This document shows, piece by piece, positions 32,620-42,976 of a stretch of DNA of 44,585 nucleotides. The DNA lies in contig JAFSXN010000167.1 of assembly GCA_017444015.1 (NCBI GenBank), positions 1 to 44,585 on the forward strand. Reading direction: 5' to 3'. The notes below the pieces were generated by a model. It saw only the letters and a program-made list of their open reading frames with translations, was not told where the DNA came from and searched no databases. Numbering within the stretch: the stretch's first letter is position 1; each line of letters starts with the position of its first letter. Position numbers and translations under genes: made by a program. The DNA comes from Lachnospiraceae bacterium. Lineage in GTDB: Bacteria; Bacillota; Clostridia; Lachnospirales; Lachnospiraceae.

Positions 32620-33539
32620 GATTTACAAAAATGCACGGTATTGGCAATGATTATATTTATATAGATACCTTTACACAGAATATAGACGAAAAAGACCGTT
32701 CGAAAATGGTAAAGGAGTTTTCCGACAGGCGTTTCGGGATCGGCGGAGACGGAGTTATCTTTATCAATCCCTCCGAACTCTGTGACTGTGAAATGGAGAT
32801 GTATAACAGTGACGGTACCCGGGCGGAGATGTGCGGAAATGGGATCCGCTGTGTCGGAAAATATGTTTACGACTATGGGATCGTGGACAAAAAAGAAATT
32901 TCCGTTGTATCCGCAGGGAAGATAAAGTATCTGAACATGGAGACAGAGAAGGAGTCCCAAAATCCATACACGGGAAAAACCTGGGGAAGAAGAAAGGACG
33001 GATCGGTGGTCTGTACGGTTCGGGTCGATATGGGAGAGCCGATTTTTACACCGGAGGAGGTTCCGGTAAATATAATAACAGATGATATAAAAACGGTCGA
33101 TATAGATGGAAAATCCCAGAAGATATGCCTGATGCAGCCGATTCAGACGGATTCGAGGGAGTATAAGATGACCTGTGTTTCCATGGGAAATCCTCATGCC
33201 GTGATATTTATGGAGGATGTAGAGCATTTTCCGGTGGAGGTCGAGGGACCGAAGCTTGAGCATCATCCCTGCTTCCCTAACCGGGTGAATACGGAATTTG
33301 TTCAAATTTTAGATCGGGATAATCTTCAGATGCGGGTCTGGGAAAGAGGCGCGGGAGAGACCTTAGCCTGCGGGACCGGAGCTTGCGCTGTAGCGGCAGC
33401 CGCGATCTTAAACGGCTTTACGAATCGGACGGTAACAGTTCATCTGCGCGGCGGGGACCTGTCAATAACCTGGGATGGGGACACAAATCATATATTTATG
33501 ACCGGTACAGCCGTGACTGTATTTGAAGGGGAAATTTAA
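32616..33539 (+). CDS. dapF: Diaminopimelate epimerase
   Basis: A 307-residue epimerase that converts LL- to meso-diaminopimelate for lysine and peptidoglycan. The two catalytic cysteines lie in AEMCGNGIRC and LACGTGACA. FTKMHGIGNDYIYID and RRFGIGGDGVIFI are the N-terminal signatures, and NPHAVIF and NRVNTEFVQI mark the second half. It is about 30 residues longer than the usual 275. The extra length includes a charged insert, near residues 108-126 (ESQNPYTGKTWGRRKDG), which looks surface exposed. The start overlaps the hslO stop. Confidence 0.93.
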   Translation: MRFTKMHGIGNDYIYIDTFTQNIDEKDRSKMVKEFSDRRFGIGGDGVIFINPSELCDCEMEMYNSDGTRAEMCGNGIRCVGKYVYDYGIVDKKEISVVSAGKIKYLNMETEKESQNPYTGKTWGRRKDGSVVCTVRVDMGEPIFTPEEVPVNIITDDIKTVDIDGKSQKICLMQPIQTDSREYKMTCVSMGNPHAVIFMEDVEHFPVEVEGPKLEHHPCFPNRVNTEFVQILDRDNLQMRVWERGAGETLACGTGACAVAAAAILNGFTNRTVTVHLRGGDLSITWDGDTNHIFMTGTAVTVFEGEI

Positions 33540-33543
33540 AAAA

Positions 33544-33617
33544 TGCGTTGAATAGTTACGATTCTATTTCTTTTATTTTTAGTCTCTTTTTTAAAAATTA
33601 AAATAAGATTCAATGCA
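33544..33617 (+). promoter_or_regulatory. Inverted repeat in the dapF-glnN gap
   Basis: TGCGTTGAAT (33544-33553) pairs with ATTCAATGCA (33608-33617), 10 bases with one G-U, around a 54-base very AT-rich interior that can add weak T/A pairing. GATTTTATTT follows, so a poor terminator is possible. It could also be part of the glnN control region. No clear promoter is seen. Confidence 0.3.
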
Positions 33618-33640
33618 GATTTTATTTCGTCGGAGGTGTT

Positions 33641-35779
33641 ATGAAAAGCAACGTACCTGAAATATTCGGAAGCATGGTTTTTAATGACGCGATCATGCGT
33701 GAAAAATTACCGAAGGATGTCTACCGGTCCCTGAAAAAAACGATCGAGGACGGAAGGGATCTGGATATCGCTGTGGCCAATGTCGTTGCTATCGCGATGA
33801 AGGATTGGGCGATCGAGAAGGGAGCGACCCATTTTACGCACTGGTTCCAGCCTATGACGGGGGTTACCGCCGAAAAGCATGACAGCTTTATCTCTCCGCA
33901 GAACGACGGCAGGGTTATCATGGAGTTTTCCGGGAAAGAGCTGATCAAGGGCGAACCGGATGCTTCGAGCTTTCCGTCGGGGGGCCTTCGGGCAACCTTT
34001 GAGGCCAGGGGCTATACTGCATGGGATCCGACGAGCTACGCGTTTGTTAAGGACGACGTGTTATGTATTCCGACGGCCTTCTGTTCGTACGGGGGAGAGG
34101 CTCTGGATAAAAAGACGCCGTTATTGCGCTCCATGGAGACGCTTTCGGAGCAGGCGGTAAGAATCCTCAGACTGTTTGGAAATAAAGAGGTGAAGCGGGT
34201 CGTTACGACAGTGGGGCCGGAACAGGAATATTTTCTGGTAGACCGAGCTCTCTATCAAAAGCGGAAGGATCTGATTTACTGCGGCAGGACGCTGTTTGGG
34301 GCGAGAGCGCCGAAAGGCCAGGAGCTTGATGATCATTATTTCGGAGCGATCAAGCCAAGGGTCCAGGCCTATATGAAGGAGCTGAACGAAGAGCTCTGGA
34401 AGCTTGGGATCCTGTCAAAGACTGAGCATAATGAGGCGGCCCCTGCTCAGCATGAAATGGCGCCGATCTACGATACGGCGAATATTGCCATCGATCATAA
34501 TCAGATCACGATGGAGGTTATGAAGAAGGTCGCAAAACGCCATGATCTGGTCTGTCTTCTGCACGAAAAGCCCTTTGACGGAGTAAACGGCTCCGGTAAG
34601 CATAACAACTGGTCGATGGTGACGGACCAGGGAGTAAATCTTCTGGAACCCGGGAAATCGCCCTATGAGAACGTACAGTTCCTTTTGTTTGTCGTTGCTA
34701 TTATCAAGGCAGTTGACGAGTATCAGGATCTTCTCAGACTCTCCATTGCGTCCGCAGGCAATGATCACAGACTCGGGGCTGCGGAAGCGCCTCCGGCGAT
34801 CATGTCGGTTTATCTGGGGGACGACCTGGAGGCCATCCTGAAATCGATCGAAAGCGGGATGTCCTACAGCGGGCATGGGACCTCAAAAATGGATATCGGG
34901 GTTCACGTTCTGCCAAAGCTGCCGAAGGATACAACGGACCGCAACCGGACTTCGCCTTTTGCTTTTACGGGAAACAAATTTGAGTTTCGAAGCTGCGGCT
35001 CCTCAATGTCTGTCTCCGGTCCCAATACGATATTAAATACGATCGTTGCTGAAGAGTTAAGGATCTTTGCGGACGAGCTTTCCGAGGCCGGTGAGGAGGA
35101 ATTTACGGATGCGCTCTATGATTTGATCCGCAAGACGATCAGGGAGCATAAGCGCATTATCTTTAACGGCGACGGATATTCGAGAGACTGGGAAAGGGAG
35201 GCTGAAAAGAGGGGACTTCTGAACCTTCCGACGACCGTAGACGCGCTTCCCATGTATCTGGAATCGAAGAATATAGAGCTTTTTAAGAGACATCGGATCT
35301 TTACGGAGATTGAGGTCCGTTCCCGCTATGAGATTGAGTTAGAAGCCTACAGCAAGCTGATCCATATCGAAGGGCTGACAGCGGTGGATATGACCAAAAA
35401 AGAGATCCTTCCGGCGGTCAACAAATATATCCTGCAGCTGGCGGAATGCGCCCGGATAAAAGAACAGCTCAATACCGGGGGCAACAGGACGGGAGAGAAA
35501 AAAACGTATCCGAGTGTTCTGGAATCGGAGCTGATATTTCTGTTATCGGAGTTAGAGGACAAGGCTTATATTCACGCAAACCGTCTGGAAGAGATGTTAA
35601 ACGAAGCCACGGGACTTGAAAGAGAAGGGGAAGACAAGCTTAAGATCGCGGTATTTTACAAGGATCAGATCATTCCGACCATGCAGGAGCTCAGGGTTTG
35701 TATTGACACCATGGAAAGCAATACCTCCAGGGAATGCTGGCCTCTTCCGAGCTATGGGGAATTATTGTTCTCCATTTAA
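33641..35779 (+). CDS. glnN: Glutamine synthetase type III
   Basis: A 712-residue GSIII, the large hexadimer-forming type of glutamine synthetase. It makes glutamine from glutamate, ammonia and ATP. It begins with the GSIII-specific [78 protein letters not shown] and a metal/ATP-site GKHNNWS follow. [16 protein letters not shown] holds the substrate arginine region. A GSIII C-terminal helical extension is present (about 570-712). GGAGG precedes the ATG. The leader (33540-33640) is AT-rich and may be regulatory. No partner PII or ammonium transporter gene is nearby. Confidence 0.95.
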   Translation: MKSNVPEIFGSMVFNDAIMREKLPKDVYRSLKKTIEDGRDLDIAVANVVAIAMKDWAIEKGATHFTHWFQPMTGVTAEKHDSFISPQNDGRVIMEFSGKELIKGEPDASSFPSGGLRATFEARGYTAWDPTSYAFVKDDVLCIPTAFCSYGGEALDKKTPLLRSMETLSEQAVRILRLFGNKEVKRVVTTVGPEQEYFLVDRALYQKRKDLIYCGRTLFGARAPKGQELDDHYFGAIKPRVQAYMKELNEELWKLGILSKTEHNEAAPAQHEMAPIYDTANIAIDHNQITMEVMKKVAKRHDLVCLLHEKPFDGVNGSGKHNNWSMVTDQGVNLLEPGKSPYENVQFLLFVVAIIKAVDEYQDLLRLSIASAGNDHRLGAAEAPPAIMSVYLGDDLEAILKSIESGMSYSGHGTSKMDIGVHVLPKLPKDTTDRNRTSPFAFTGNKFEFRSCGSSMSVSGPNTILNTIVAEELRIFADELSEAGEEEFTDALYDLIRKTIREHKRIIFNGDGYSRDWEREAEKRGLLNLPTTVDALPMYLESKNIELFKRHRIFTEIEVRSRYEIELEAYSKLIHIEGLTAVDMTKKEILPAVNKYILQLAECARIKEQLNTGGNRTGEKKTYPSVLESELIFLLSELEDKAYIHANRLEEMLNEATGLEREGEDKLKIAVFYKDQIIPTMQELRVCIDTMESNTSRECWPLPSYGELLFSI

Positions 35780-35810
35780 ACCGCATTTTATCGGAACGGA
35801 GGAATAAAAA

Positions 35811-38800
35811 ATGAGCCTTCAGTTTATTGCAGGCTGCTCCGGCAGCGGAAAGTCCTATCAATTATATCAAACGATCCTGAAGGAAGCGGGGGAGCATCCA
35901 AAGTTCAATTATCTGATCGTTGTTCCGGAGCAGTTTACGTTACAGACGCAGAAGGATATCGTAACGCTCTCTCCAAGGCAGGGGATTCTAAATGTCGATG
36001 TTCTGAGCTTTAACCGGCTCGCTTACCGGGTATTTGAGGAGGTGGGCTTTCAAAATGCCAGAGGGACGCTGATCGATGATATGGGGAAGAACCTGATCCT
36101 CAGAAGGCTCGCGGGGCAGTATGCGGATAAGCTGCCGGTGCTGGGAGCGGGGTTGAAGCAGATCGGCTATATCAACGAGATCAAATCGGTACTGTCGGAA
36201 TTTATGCAGTATGGGATCGGTGAAAAAGAACAGGAAAAACTGATCGAGGAGGCGAAAACCAGGCCGGTACTGCAGGAAAAACTAAAAGAATTACATATGT
36301 TATATAACATATTCAACAGCTATATCGACCAAAAATATGTCACGACAGAGGAATTATTGATACGAGTCAGCTACTGTATTTCTGAGTCACGAAAACTAAA
36401 AACAAGCGTTATTTCATTCGACGGTTTTACCGGTTTTACTCCCGTTCAAAATAAAGTGATCGAAGCCCTCATGGAAAACTGTCAAAAAGTTTTAGTAACA
36501 GTTTTAACTGACCATAACGCCTGGAACAATAACAACGTTATGCAAGAACATGAGCTATTCTATTTGAGTAAAAAAATGGTGAAAACCTTAAAAAATACAG
36601 CAAAAAAATCCGGCGTGGAAATCGAGCCGGATTTTTTCATTGACTCAAAGGTTCCGGCGAGGTATCCTGCAAAGCAAAAAGCAACTCTGGAAAAACAGAT
36701 GGAAATCCAGGATTTATCCGGAGTTCGGGAGTCGACTGAAGAGGTCAAAACGCCCAAATTGATCTTTTTAGAGCGGAATCTGTTCCGTCATGCGCCGGAA
36801 AGCTATGAAGGGTCGAATTCGGAGGATCTGAACCTGTTTTTGGGGGAGGATCGGGGAGAGGAGGTTATCGAGACAGCGATCCGGATCCGGGAACTTGTAA
36901 GTAAAAATAACTATAGTTTTCATGATATTGCGGTAATAACTGGTGATATAAATCTGTATCAGCACGTTTTCGAACGCGTTTTTTCACGCTATGAGATCCC
37001 GTTTTTTATTGATCGGAATATTCCGATCCGGATGAACCCGTTTACGGAGTTTATCAAGGCAGCCCTGGATGTTCTTTCGGAGGATTATTCCTATCCGGCG
37101 GTTATGCGCTATCTCCGTTCTTCTCTTACAGATTTTGACGTCAGGCAGATCGATCTTTTGGAGAACTATCTGCTTGCCTTCGGGATCCGGGGCTATACCT
37201 CCTGGAACAAACCCTTTCAAAAGCAAAGAAAGACAATGGCGGAGGAGGAGCTTTCGATAATCAATGAGCTGCGGGAAAGGATCCTTGCGGGATTTCGGGA
37301 GCTTGAGAAGGAACTCTTCGCAGAGGAGATACCGTCCGGTAAGGGACGCCTTGCGGGCAGATCCTTTCCGGTAAAGAGGTTTGTTCTCGCGCTCTATCAT
37401 TTTATAGAACGGAATCGTTCGGCCCAAAAGCTGAATGCCCTGGCTGACATCCTCGATGAGAGGGGAGATGAGTCTCGTGGGAAGGAGATGACGCAGATCT
37501 ATCAGAAGGTTTTGGAGCTTTTGGAACAGCTCTCGGAGCTTTTAGGTGATGAGGAGATAACGGTAAAAGAGTTTTCGGAGCTTATGAGCGCGGGGTTTGA
37601 TGAGATTCGGATCGGAGTCATACCGCAGAGCCAGGATTACGTGCAGATCGGAGATATTACAAGGAGCAGACTCCGAAAGATCAAAGCATTGTTTTTCGTC
37701 GGCGTAAACGACGGAATTATTCCAAAGAGCGGAGGAAAGGGCGGGCTGATCTCTGACCTGGACCGGGAATTTCTGACGGGAAACAAGGAAGAGATCGCCA
37801 TGGCGCCTACGAAACGGGAGGAGGCCTTTACCCAGAGGCTGTATCTCTATATGATGATGACAAAGCCTGTAGAGCGTCTGTATATCTCATGGTCTGAACT
37901 GGACGAAGAGGGCAATTCCGCAAAACCTTCTTACCTGATTAAAATATTATGCGATATGTTTCCGAAACAGCAAATTGACCTGTCAGGTCATCTCCCGGAA
38001 AGGCGCATTGTTAATGAAAGAACAGCGATTTGGGAGCTTTCGGAGGAGATCAGAACATACATTCGAGATTTTGAAAAAAAATCGGAAAATTCGGAGAAAA
38101 ATCCCTTAATTAAATATCTCGCGTTATATAATACTTTCCAATACGATAACACATTGAAAATGGAGTTGAGAGAGATAACAGATGCTGCCTTTGATCGGGG
38201 GATTAACAGCTATCAAACCCAGATAGATAAGGCGATTGCAAATGTTATTTATGGAAGGGAAATCGTCGGGGGGATCACCAGGTTGGAGCAGTACGCTGCC
38301 TGCGCGTACAGTCATTTCCTGTCCTATGGGTTAAAGCTCAGGGAACGGGACGAGTTTTCCTTCGAAGCAAGGAAGCTAGGCAGTGCCTTTCACGACAGCT
38401 TAATGGTCTATGGAAATCTTTTAAAGGAACGAAATCTAAGCTGGACAGAGGTGACAACGGAAGAACGGGAGAATATTATAGCAGAAGCGATGGAAAAGGC
38501 CATAAACATGGGGGATTACGGCGCTATATACAGCAGCTTCCGTTCTACTTATATGAAGGAACGGCTGAAGCGTATCCTGAATCGAAGCGTGGATACCCTG
38601 ACCTGTCATCTGAAGCAGGGGAGCTTTCTCCCGTTTCGATATGAGCTTCCGTTCTACCCGGGAAATGGGCTTCAGAGCTTTGTTATTGATCTCTCGGAGG
38701 ATGAGAGTCTTCAGCTGGTCGGGCGGATCGACCGGATCGATACCTGTGAGGACGATGAAAACGTTTACGTGAAGGTGATCGATTATAAATCAGGAGATGA

Positions 38801-39419
38801 AACGTTGGAACTGTCGGAGGTATATAAAGGACTCAGGCTGCAGCTTGTCGTATATCTGAGCGTGGCACTGGAATACGTAAAGCATCTTGGGTCAGAGACG
38901 AAAAATGTGCTTCCTGCGGGAACGCTTTACTATCATATCGACGACCCGATCGTTGACGTTATTCTAACTGAGGGCAAAGAAGAAAATGCCGAAGAGACGG
39001 AAAAAAGGATCCGGGATAAGTTACGCATGAAGGGGCTCGTAAATTCCGAAAAAAAAATTTATTCGCTGCTTGATAAGGAGCTTGCTTCGGACGGGGTGAG
39101 GTCTTCTATCGTACCGGTCCGGTTAAAGGCGGACGGGACGTTTTATGAGGATTCCGGGGTGGTAAGCTCGGAGGATTTTGTCGTGCTTTCCGATTTTGCA
39201 GAGGAAAAGCTGAAGGAATTGGGAAGGGGGATCTTAGCGGGCGATATCCGCGCAGCCAGGAAGGAGAAGGATCAAAGTGAGGATTGCTGCGGCTGGTGCC
39301 TCTACAAGACGATCTGTAAGCGTAAGGGTAACAGCGCAGGAGTGAAGGACGTAAGCGAGAAGAAAAGCAGGAGAGAGATCCTTGCCTTGATGAAGGAGAA
39401 GATAGATGGGCGCGTTTGA
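35811..39419 (+). CDS. addB: ATP-dependent helicase/nuclease subunit B
   Basis: A 1202-residue AddB, partner of AddA in double-strand-break end processing and recombination. The Walker-like GCSGSGKS is at residues 8-15, then VVPEQFTLQTQKD. The C terminus has the RecB-family nuclease core (LVGRIDRIDTCEDDENVYVKVIDYKSG in three parts) and an iron-sulphur cluster: one Cys in YAACAY and three in CCGWCLYKTIC. GGAGGA precedes the ATG. Its end overlaps addA by 14 bases. Three interior patches (about 36280-36640, 36890-36990 and 37920-38260) are much more AT-rich, with different codon choice, while the protein remains AddB-like, which suggests mosaic exchange with a relative. Confidence 0.93.
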   Translation: MSLQFIAGCSGSGKSYQLYQTILKEAGEHPKFNYLIVVPEQFTLQTQKDIVTLSPRQGILNVDVLSFNRLAYRVFEEVGFQNARGTLIDDMGKNLILRRLAGQYADKLPVLGAGLKQIGYINEIKSVLSEFMQYGIGEKEQEKLIEEAKTRPVLQEKLKELHMLYNIFNSYIDQKYVTTEELLIRVSYCISESRKLKTSVISFDGFTGFTPVQNKVIEALMENCQKVLVTVLTDHNAWNNNNVMQEHELFYLSKKMVKTLKNTAKKSGVEIEPDFFIDSKVPARYPAKQKATLEKQMEIQDLSGVRESTEEVKTPKLIFLERNLFRHAPESYEGSNSEDLNLFLGEDRGEEVIETAIRIRELVSKNNYSFHDIAVITGDINLYQHVFERVFSRYEIPFFIDRNIPIRMNPFTEFIKAALDVLSEDYSYPAVMRYLRSSLTDFDVRQIDLLENYLLAFGIRGYTSWNKPFQKQRKTMAEEELSIINELRERILAGFRELEKELFAEEIPSGKGRLAGRSFPVKRFVLALYHFIERNRSAQKLNALADILDERGDESRGKEMTQIYQKVLELLEQLSELLGDEEITVKEFSELMSAGFDEIRIGVIPQSQDYVQIGDITRSRLRKIKALFFVGVNDGIIPKSGGKGGLISDLDREFLTGNKEEIAMAPTKREEAFTQRLYLYMMMTKPVERLYISWSELDEEGNSAKPSYLIKILCDMFPKQQIDLSGHLPERRIVNERTAIWELSEEIRTYIRDFEKKSENSEKNPLIKYLALYNTFQYDNTLKMELREITDAAFDRGINSYQTQIDKAIANVIYGREIVGGITRLEQYAACAYSHFLSYGLKLRERDEFSFEARKLGSAFHDSLMVYGNLLKERNLSWTEVTTEERENIIAEAMEKAINMGDYGAIYSSFRSTYMKERLKRILNRSVDTLTCHLKQGSFLPFRYELPFYPGNGLQSFVIDLSEDESLQLVGRIDRIDTCEDDENVYVKVIDYKSGDETLELSEVYKGLRLQLVVYLSVALEYVKHLGSETKNVLPAGTLYYHIDDPIVDVILTEGKEENAEETEKRIRDKLRMKGLVNSEKKIYSLLDKELASDGVRSSIVPVRLKADGTFYEDSGVVSSEDFVVLSDFAEEKLKELGRGILAGDIRAARKEKDQSEDCCGWCLYKTICKRKGNSAGVKDVSEKKSRREILALMKEKIDGRV

Positions 39420-42400
39420 ATATACAAGGGATCAGCTGGAGGTGATCGAAAGCAGAGGCAGTAATCTCCTTGTTTCTGCCGCTGCGGGTTCCGGAAAGAC
39501 TGCCGTTTTGGTCGAGCGGATCATCCGCAGAGTGACAGATCCCGTCGCGCCGGTGGATGTGGACCGGATCTTAGTATTGACCTTTACGAATGCTGCCGCA
39601 GCGCAGATGAAGGAAAAGATCTATAACACCATCGAGGAGAAAAGGGCAGAAAAACCGTCGGATGTCAATCTCCAGAAGCAGGCGGCTTTAGTTCATAATG
39701 CCATGATCACAACGATCCATGGGTTTTGCTTATCGGTGTTGAAAAATCATTTTAATGAGGCCGGACTTACCGCGGATTTCAGGGTGGCAGACGAAGGAGA
39801 GTGCAGGCTGTTAAGGCAGGATGCCTTATCGGAGGTTTTGGAGAAAAAATATGAGGAGAACGATCCGAAATTTATCAAAATGGCGGAATCGTTAGCCGGT
39901 GGCAAAACCGACCGGGCTTTGGAGGAACTGGTACTTAAGCTCTATGAATTTTCCGTAAGCTCTCCGGAGCCTGACGTATGGTTCGATCATTGCCTGAAAA
40001 GCTATGAAGATTTTTCGGACGAAGAAAAGGCGCTGTCTGATATCCCTGTCCTTACGGAGTATTTCAGGGATATCCGGGAGAGGCTTACGGAGGTTTCGGA
40101 GGGCTTTCAAAGACTCCTGCCTTTAACCGATACCGTAACGGGTCTGGATATATACCGCCCTACCATCGAAGCGGATCTTGAACTGATGGAGGAGCTGGCT
40201 CAGATCAGTAATCCCGGGGAATTGATGGGAAAGCTTAAGGATGTCTCCTTTATCCGGTTTGGAAAAAACGGCAGAAAGGGGGATCCGAAGCCTTCAGAAG
40301 AGGACAAAAAACATCTGCAGCAGCTGCGGGATGTTTTGAAGGACCGGGTAAAGAAGCTTCAGGAAAAAGCACGCGCGTTTGATCCTGTTGAGAGCAGAAA
40401 ACAGGTGGTCTCCTGCCTTCCTGTTGTCAGGGAGCTTATCTCTTTAACGAAAGAGTTTACTGCCTGTTATCGGGAAAAGAAGCGGGATGCGGGGATCATC
40501 GATTATTCGGATATGGAGCAGCTTGCGATCCGGGTTTTCCTTGAAAATGACGGTGCTGCCGCAGAGGAGTACCGGGAGCTTTACGAGGAGGTCTATGTCG
40601 ATGAATATCAGGACTCCAATCTGGTTCAGGAAACGATCCTTACATCGGTCAGCAGAGGCGATAATCTGTTTATGGTCGGTGATGTCAAGCAGAGCATTTA
40701 TGGCTTCCGCCTGGCAAGACCGGATATTTTCCTGAAGAAATATAACACCTATAAGGAAGGAAATTTTGGAAAGCGGATCGATCTGAACCGGAATTTCCGA
40801 AGCAGGACAGAGGTCCTTGACGCGGTCAACGAGGTTTTTGCCGCGGTAATGAAGAGGGAAAATACCGGGATCGAATATGATCAGAGCGCAAGGCTCGTAC
40901 GCGGATCAAAAACCTACACGGAAAAAAGTAAGGCGCATCAAACGGAGCTTGTTCTGGTAAAAAAAGAGGATACCAGTATCAATGAAAAGGAGCTGGAAGC
41001 GGAGGTGATCTCGCAGAGGATCAAAAGCCTTCTTCTGGAGGAAGAGGTGATCGACAGCGAAACGGGAAAGACCAGAGGTGTTATGTATAAGGATATCGTT
41101 ATCCTGCTTCGCACGGCGAAGGATTGGTCCGATACGTTTGCGGGGGTGCTGAAAAAGAATGAGATCCCCGTACAGATCACCAGCAAAACAGGTTATTTTG
41201 CGGCATATGAGGTCGCGCTGATCCTGGATTTTCTGAAGGTGATTGATAATCCGAGGCAGGATATTCCCCTGGCTTCTGTTCTTCTTGGGTTTTTTGGGAA
41301 GATGACCGATGGAGAGCTGGCTTTGATCCGGGGAAGGAATCAGAACGGAAGTTTGTATGATGTTGTACAGAATGCGGCTGAAACGGAGCGAAAGGCAGCG
41401 GACTTCCTTTCACTGTTAAACTATTATCGGGGAAAAACAGGTTATACGGGTGTCTATGAGCTGCTTAGGGAGATTATAGATGACGGCTATGGGAGATATG
41501 TTGCCGCGCTGGAAAACGGAAGGCAGAGGCTTGCAAATCTGAATATGCTTCTGCAGAAAGCTGAGGATTATGCGAAAACCAGCTATAAAGGCCTGTTCCA
41601 ATTTGTGCGCTATATTGATATGCTGAAAAAGTATGAAGTGGATTATGGAGAGAATACGGCCTTTGCCGACGATAACGCGGTAAGGATCATGACGATCCAT
41701 AACAGTAAAGGTCTGGAGTTTCCGGTCTGCTTTGTCGCGGGTTTAGGAAAGCAATATAATTTTTCGGATCAGAGGGCAGCCGTAATACTGGATGCGGATC
41801 ATGGCATCGGTATGGATCTGGTGGATCTGTCAAGGCGGACCAGAGCGCATACGATCCTGAAGGATGCTCTTTCAAAAAAAGGTCTTAAGGAGCTTGGGGC
41901 GGAGGAGCTCAGGCTTTTATATGTAGCTATGACCAGGGCAAAGGAGAAGCTGATCTTAACCGGTCACGTCAAGGATTTCGATAAGGCCTTAGAAGGTCCT
42001 TTGGGGCTTGCTGAGGTCTCAAGCCATCTGGATCTCCTGCTTTACGCAAACAGGATCGAACCCCTGCAGAATGTTTTGATCCGTTTTTGTAAGCCGGAGG
42101 AGCTTGTAAAGGAAGGCGTTGAAGCGGAGCTTGGCCGGAACGAGGCTTATCTGCGGCTTTTAGAGATTTCCGAGGGAAAAGCGGATTATCTGCGGGAAAT
42201 GGAAGCGCAGGGCGAGATCTCAGAGATGATCGCGGAGCTCAAAGAGAAGCTAAAGTTTCGGTACGAGGCCAGGGAGGACGATGAGACACTGGAAAAATTT
42301 TCGGTCACCGAGCTGAAGCAGAGACATCTTGCGAAACTGCTTCAGGAGGACAGGGAGGCGGGCGTGGAGCCTTCAGAGTTGTTTGGCCCCCCACAGAAAC

Positions 42401-42927
42401 GAGAGAAATACATTCCGACCTTCATCCGGGGGGTTCAGGCAAGGACGATCTCGGGAAATATCCATGGAAGCGCGGTGCACAGACTGTTTGAGCTCTGGGA
42501 TTATTCGAGAAAGGTAACTCCTGAGAGCATCGCGGAATTTAAAGCGGAAGAGGTCAACCTTGGCCGGATCGAACAGGAGCTGGCGGAATCAGTCACAACG
42601 GAGGAACTGTTGAATTTTTTAGGAAGTCCTCTGGCAGAGCGGATGCAGGCAGCTGGTCAAACGGGACAGCTGTACAGAGAGCAGCCGTTTATGATCCGGT
42701 TAGACGGGCAGCTGATCCAGGGGATCATAGATGCTTTCTTTATTGAAGAAGGGGAGATCGTGATCGTAGACTATAAGACCGATCGGGTCAATGAGTCAAC
42801 GGAGCTTGTAAAAAGGTATGAGTTGCAGCTGGAATACTATGCCAGAGCTCTGCAGAGGCTGTTGGGCATACCGGTCAAGGAGAGGATCATCTATTCAACT
42901 GTTTTGAATCAGAGCATTCTGGTATAA
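39406..42927 (+). CDS. addA: ATP-dependent helicase/nuclease subunit A
   Basis: A 1173-residue UvrD-type helicase fused to a RecB-family nuclease. Walker A AAAGSGKTA is at residues 25-33. TTIHGFCLSVL, VYVDEYQDSN (motif II, DEYQD), VGDVKQSIYGFRLARPDIF and RIMTIHNSKGLEFPVCF are the helicase motifs in order. The C-terminal nuclease reads GIIDAFFIEE, IVIVDYKTDRV and YELQLEYYARAL. It unwinds and digests DNA ends with AddB until a recognition sequence is met. The protein has the expected length. Its stop codon lies inside a TATAAT that may promote the next gene. Confidence 0.95.
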   Translation: MGAFEYTRDQLEVIESRGSNLLVSAAAGSGKTAVLVERIIRRVTDPVAPVDVDRILVLTFTNAAAAQMKEKIYNTIEEKRAEKPSDVNLQKQAALVHNAMITTIHGFCLSVLKNHFNEAGLTADFRVADEGECRLLRQDALSEVLEKKYEENDPKFIKMAESLAGGKTDRALEELVLKLYEFSVSSPEPDVWFDHCLKSYEDFSDEEKALSDIPVLTEYFRDIRERLTEVSEGFQRLLPLTDTVTGLDIYRPTIEADLELMEELAQISNPGELMGKLKDVSFIRFGKNGRKGDPKPSEEDKKHLQQLRDVLKDRVKKLQEKARAFDPVESRKQVVSCLPVVRELISLTKEFTACYREKKRDAGIIDYSDMEQLAIRVFLENDGAAAEEYRELYEEVYVDEYQDSNLVQETILTSVSRGDNLFMVGDVKQSIYGFRLARPDIFLKKYNTYKEGNFGKRIDLNRNFRSRTEVLDAVNEVFAAVMKRENTGIEYDQSARLVRGSKTYTEKSKAHQTELVLVKKEDTSINEKELEAEVISQRIKSLLLEEEVIDSETGKTRGVMYKDIVILLRTAKDWSDTFAGVLKKNEIPVQITSKTGYFAAYEVALILDFLKVIDNPRQDIPLASVLLGFFGKMTDGELALIRGRNQNGSLYDVVQNAAETERKAADFLSLLNYYRGKTGYTGVYELLREIIDDGYGRYVAALENGRQRLANLNMLLQKAEDYAKTSYKGLFQFVRYIDMLKKYEVDYGENTAFADDNAVRIMTIHNSKGLEFPVCFVAGLGKQYNFSDQRAAVILDADHGIGMDLVDLSRRTRAHTILKDALSKKGLKELGAEELRLLYVAMTRAKEKLILTGHVKDFDKALEGPLGLAEVSSHLDLLLYANRIEPLQNVLIRFCKPEELVKEGVEAELGRNEAYLRLLEISEGKADYLREMEAQGEISEMIAELKEKLKFRYEAREDDETLEKFSVTELKQRHLAKLLQEDREAGVEPSELFGPPQKREKYIPTFIRGVQARTISGNIHGSAVHRLFELWDYSRKVTPESIAEFKAEEVNLGRIEQELAESVTTEELLNFLGSPLAERMQAAGQTGQLYREQPFMIRLDGQLIQGIIDAFFIEEGEIVIVDYKTDRVNESTELVKRYELQLEYYARALQRLLGIPVKERIIYSTVLNQSILV

Positions 42928-42941
42928 TGCTTTCGGGATGC

Positions 42942-42970
42942 TTGAAAAATGGCCGGAAAGGACGTATAAT
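42942..42970 (+). promoter_or_regulatory. Near-consensus promoter before the gene at 42977
   Basis: TTGAAA (42942-42947) and TATAAT (42965-42970) are exactly 17 bases apart. The predicted transcription start falls on the ATG at 42977, which has no Shine-Dalgarno, so the message may be leaderless. A second extended -10, TGG-TATAAT, sits at 42920-42928 over the addA stop and could give a short leader. Confidence 0.6.
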
Positions 42971-42976
42971 CGGACT

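Noticed and set aside
32589-33305. Long minus-strand frame of 238 codons opposite dapF
   Set aside because: It is the antisense shadow of a clear dapF gene and its translation has no protein-like features.
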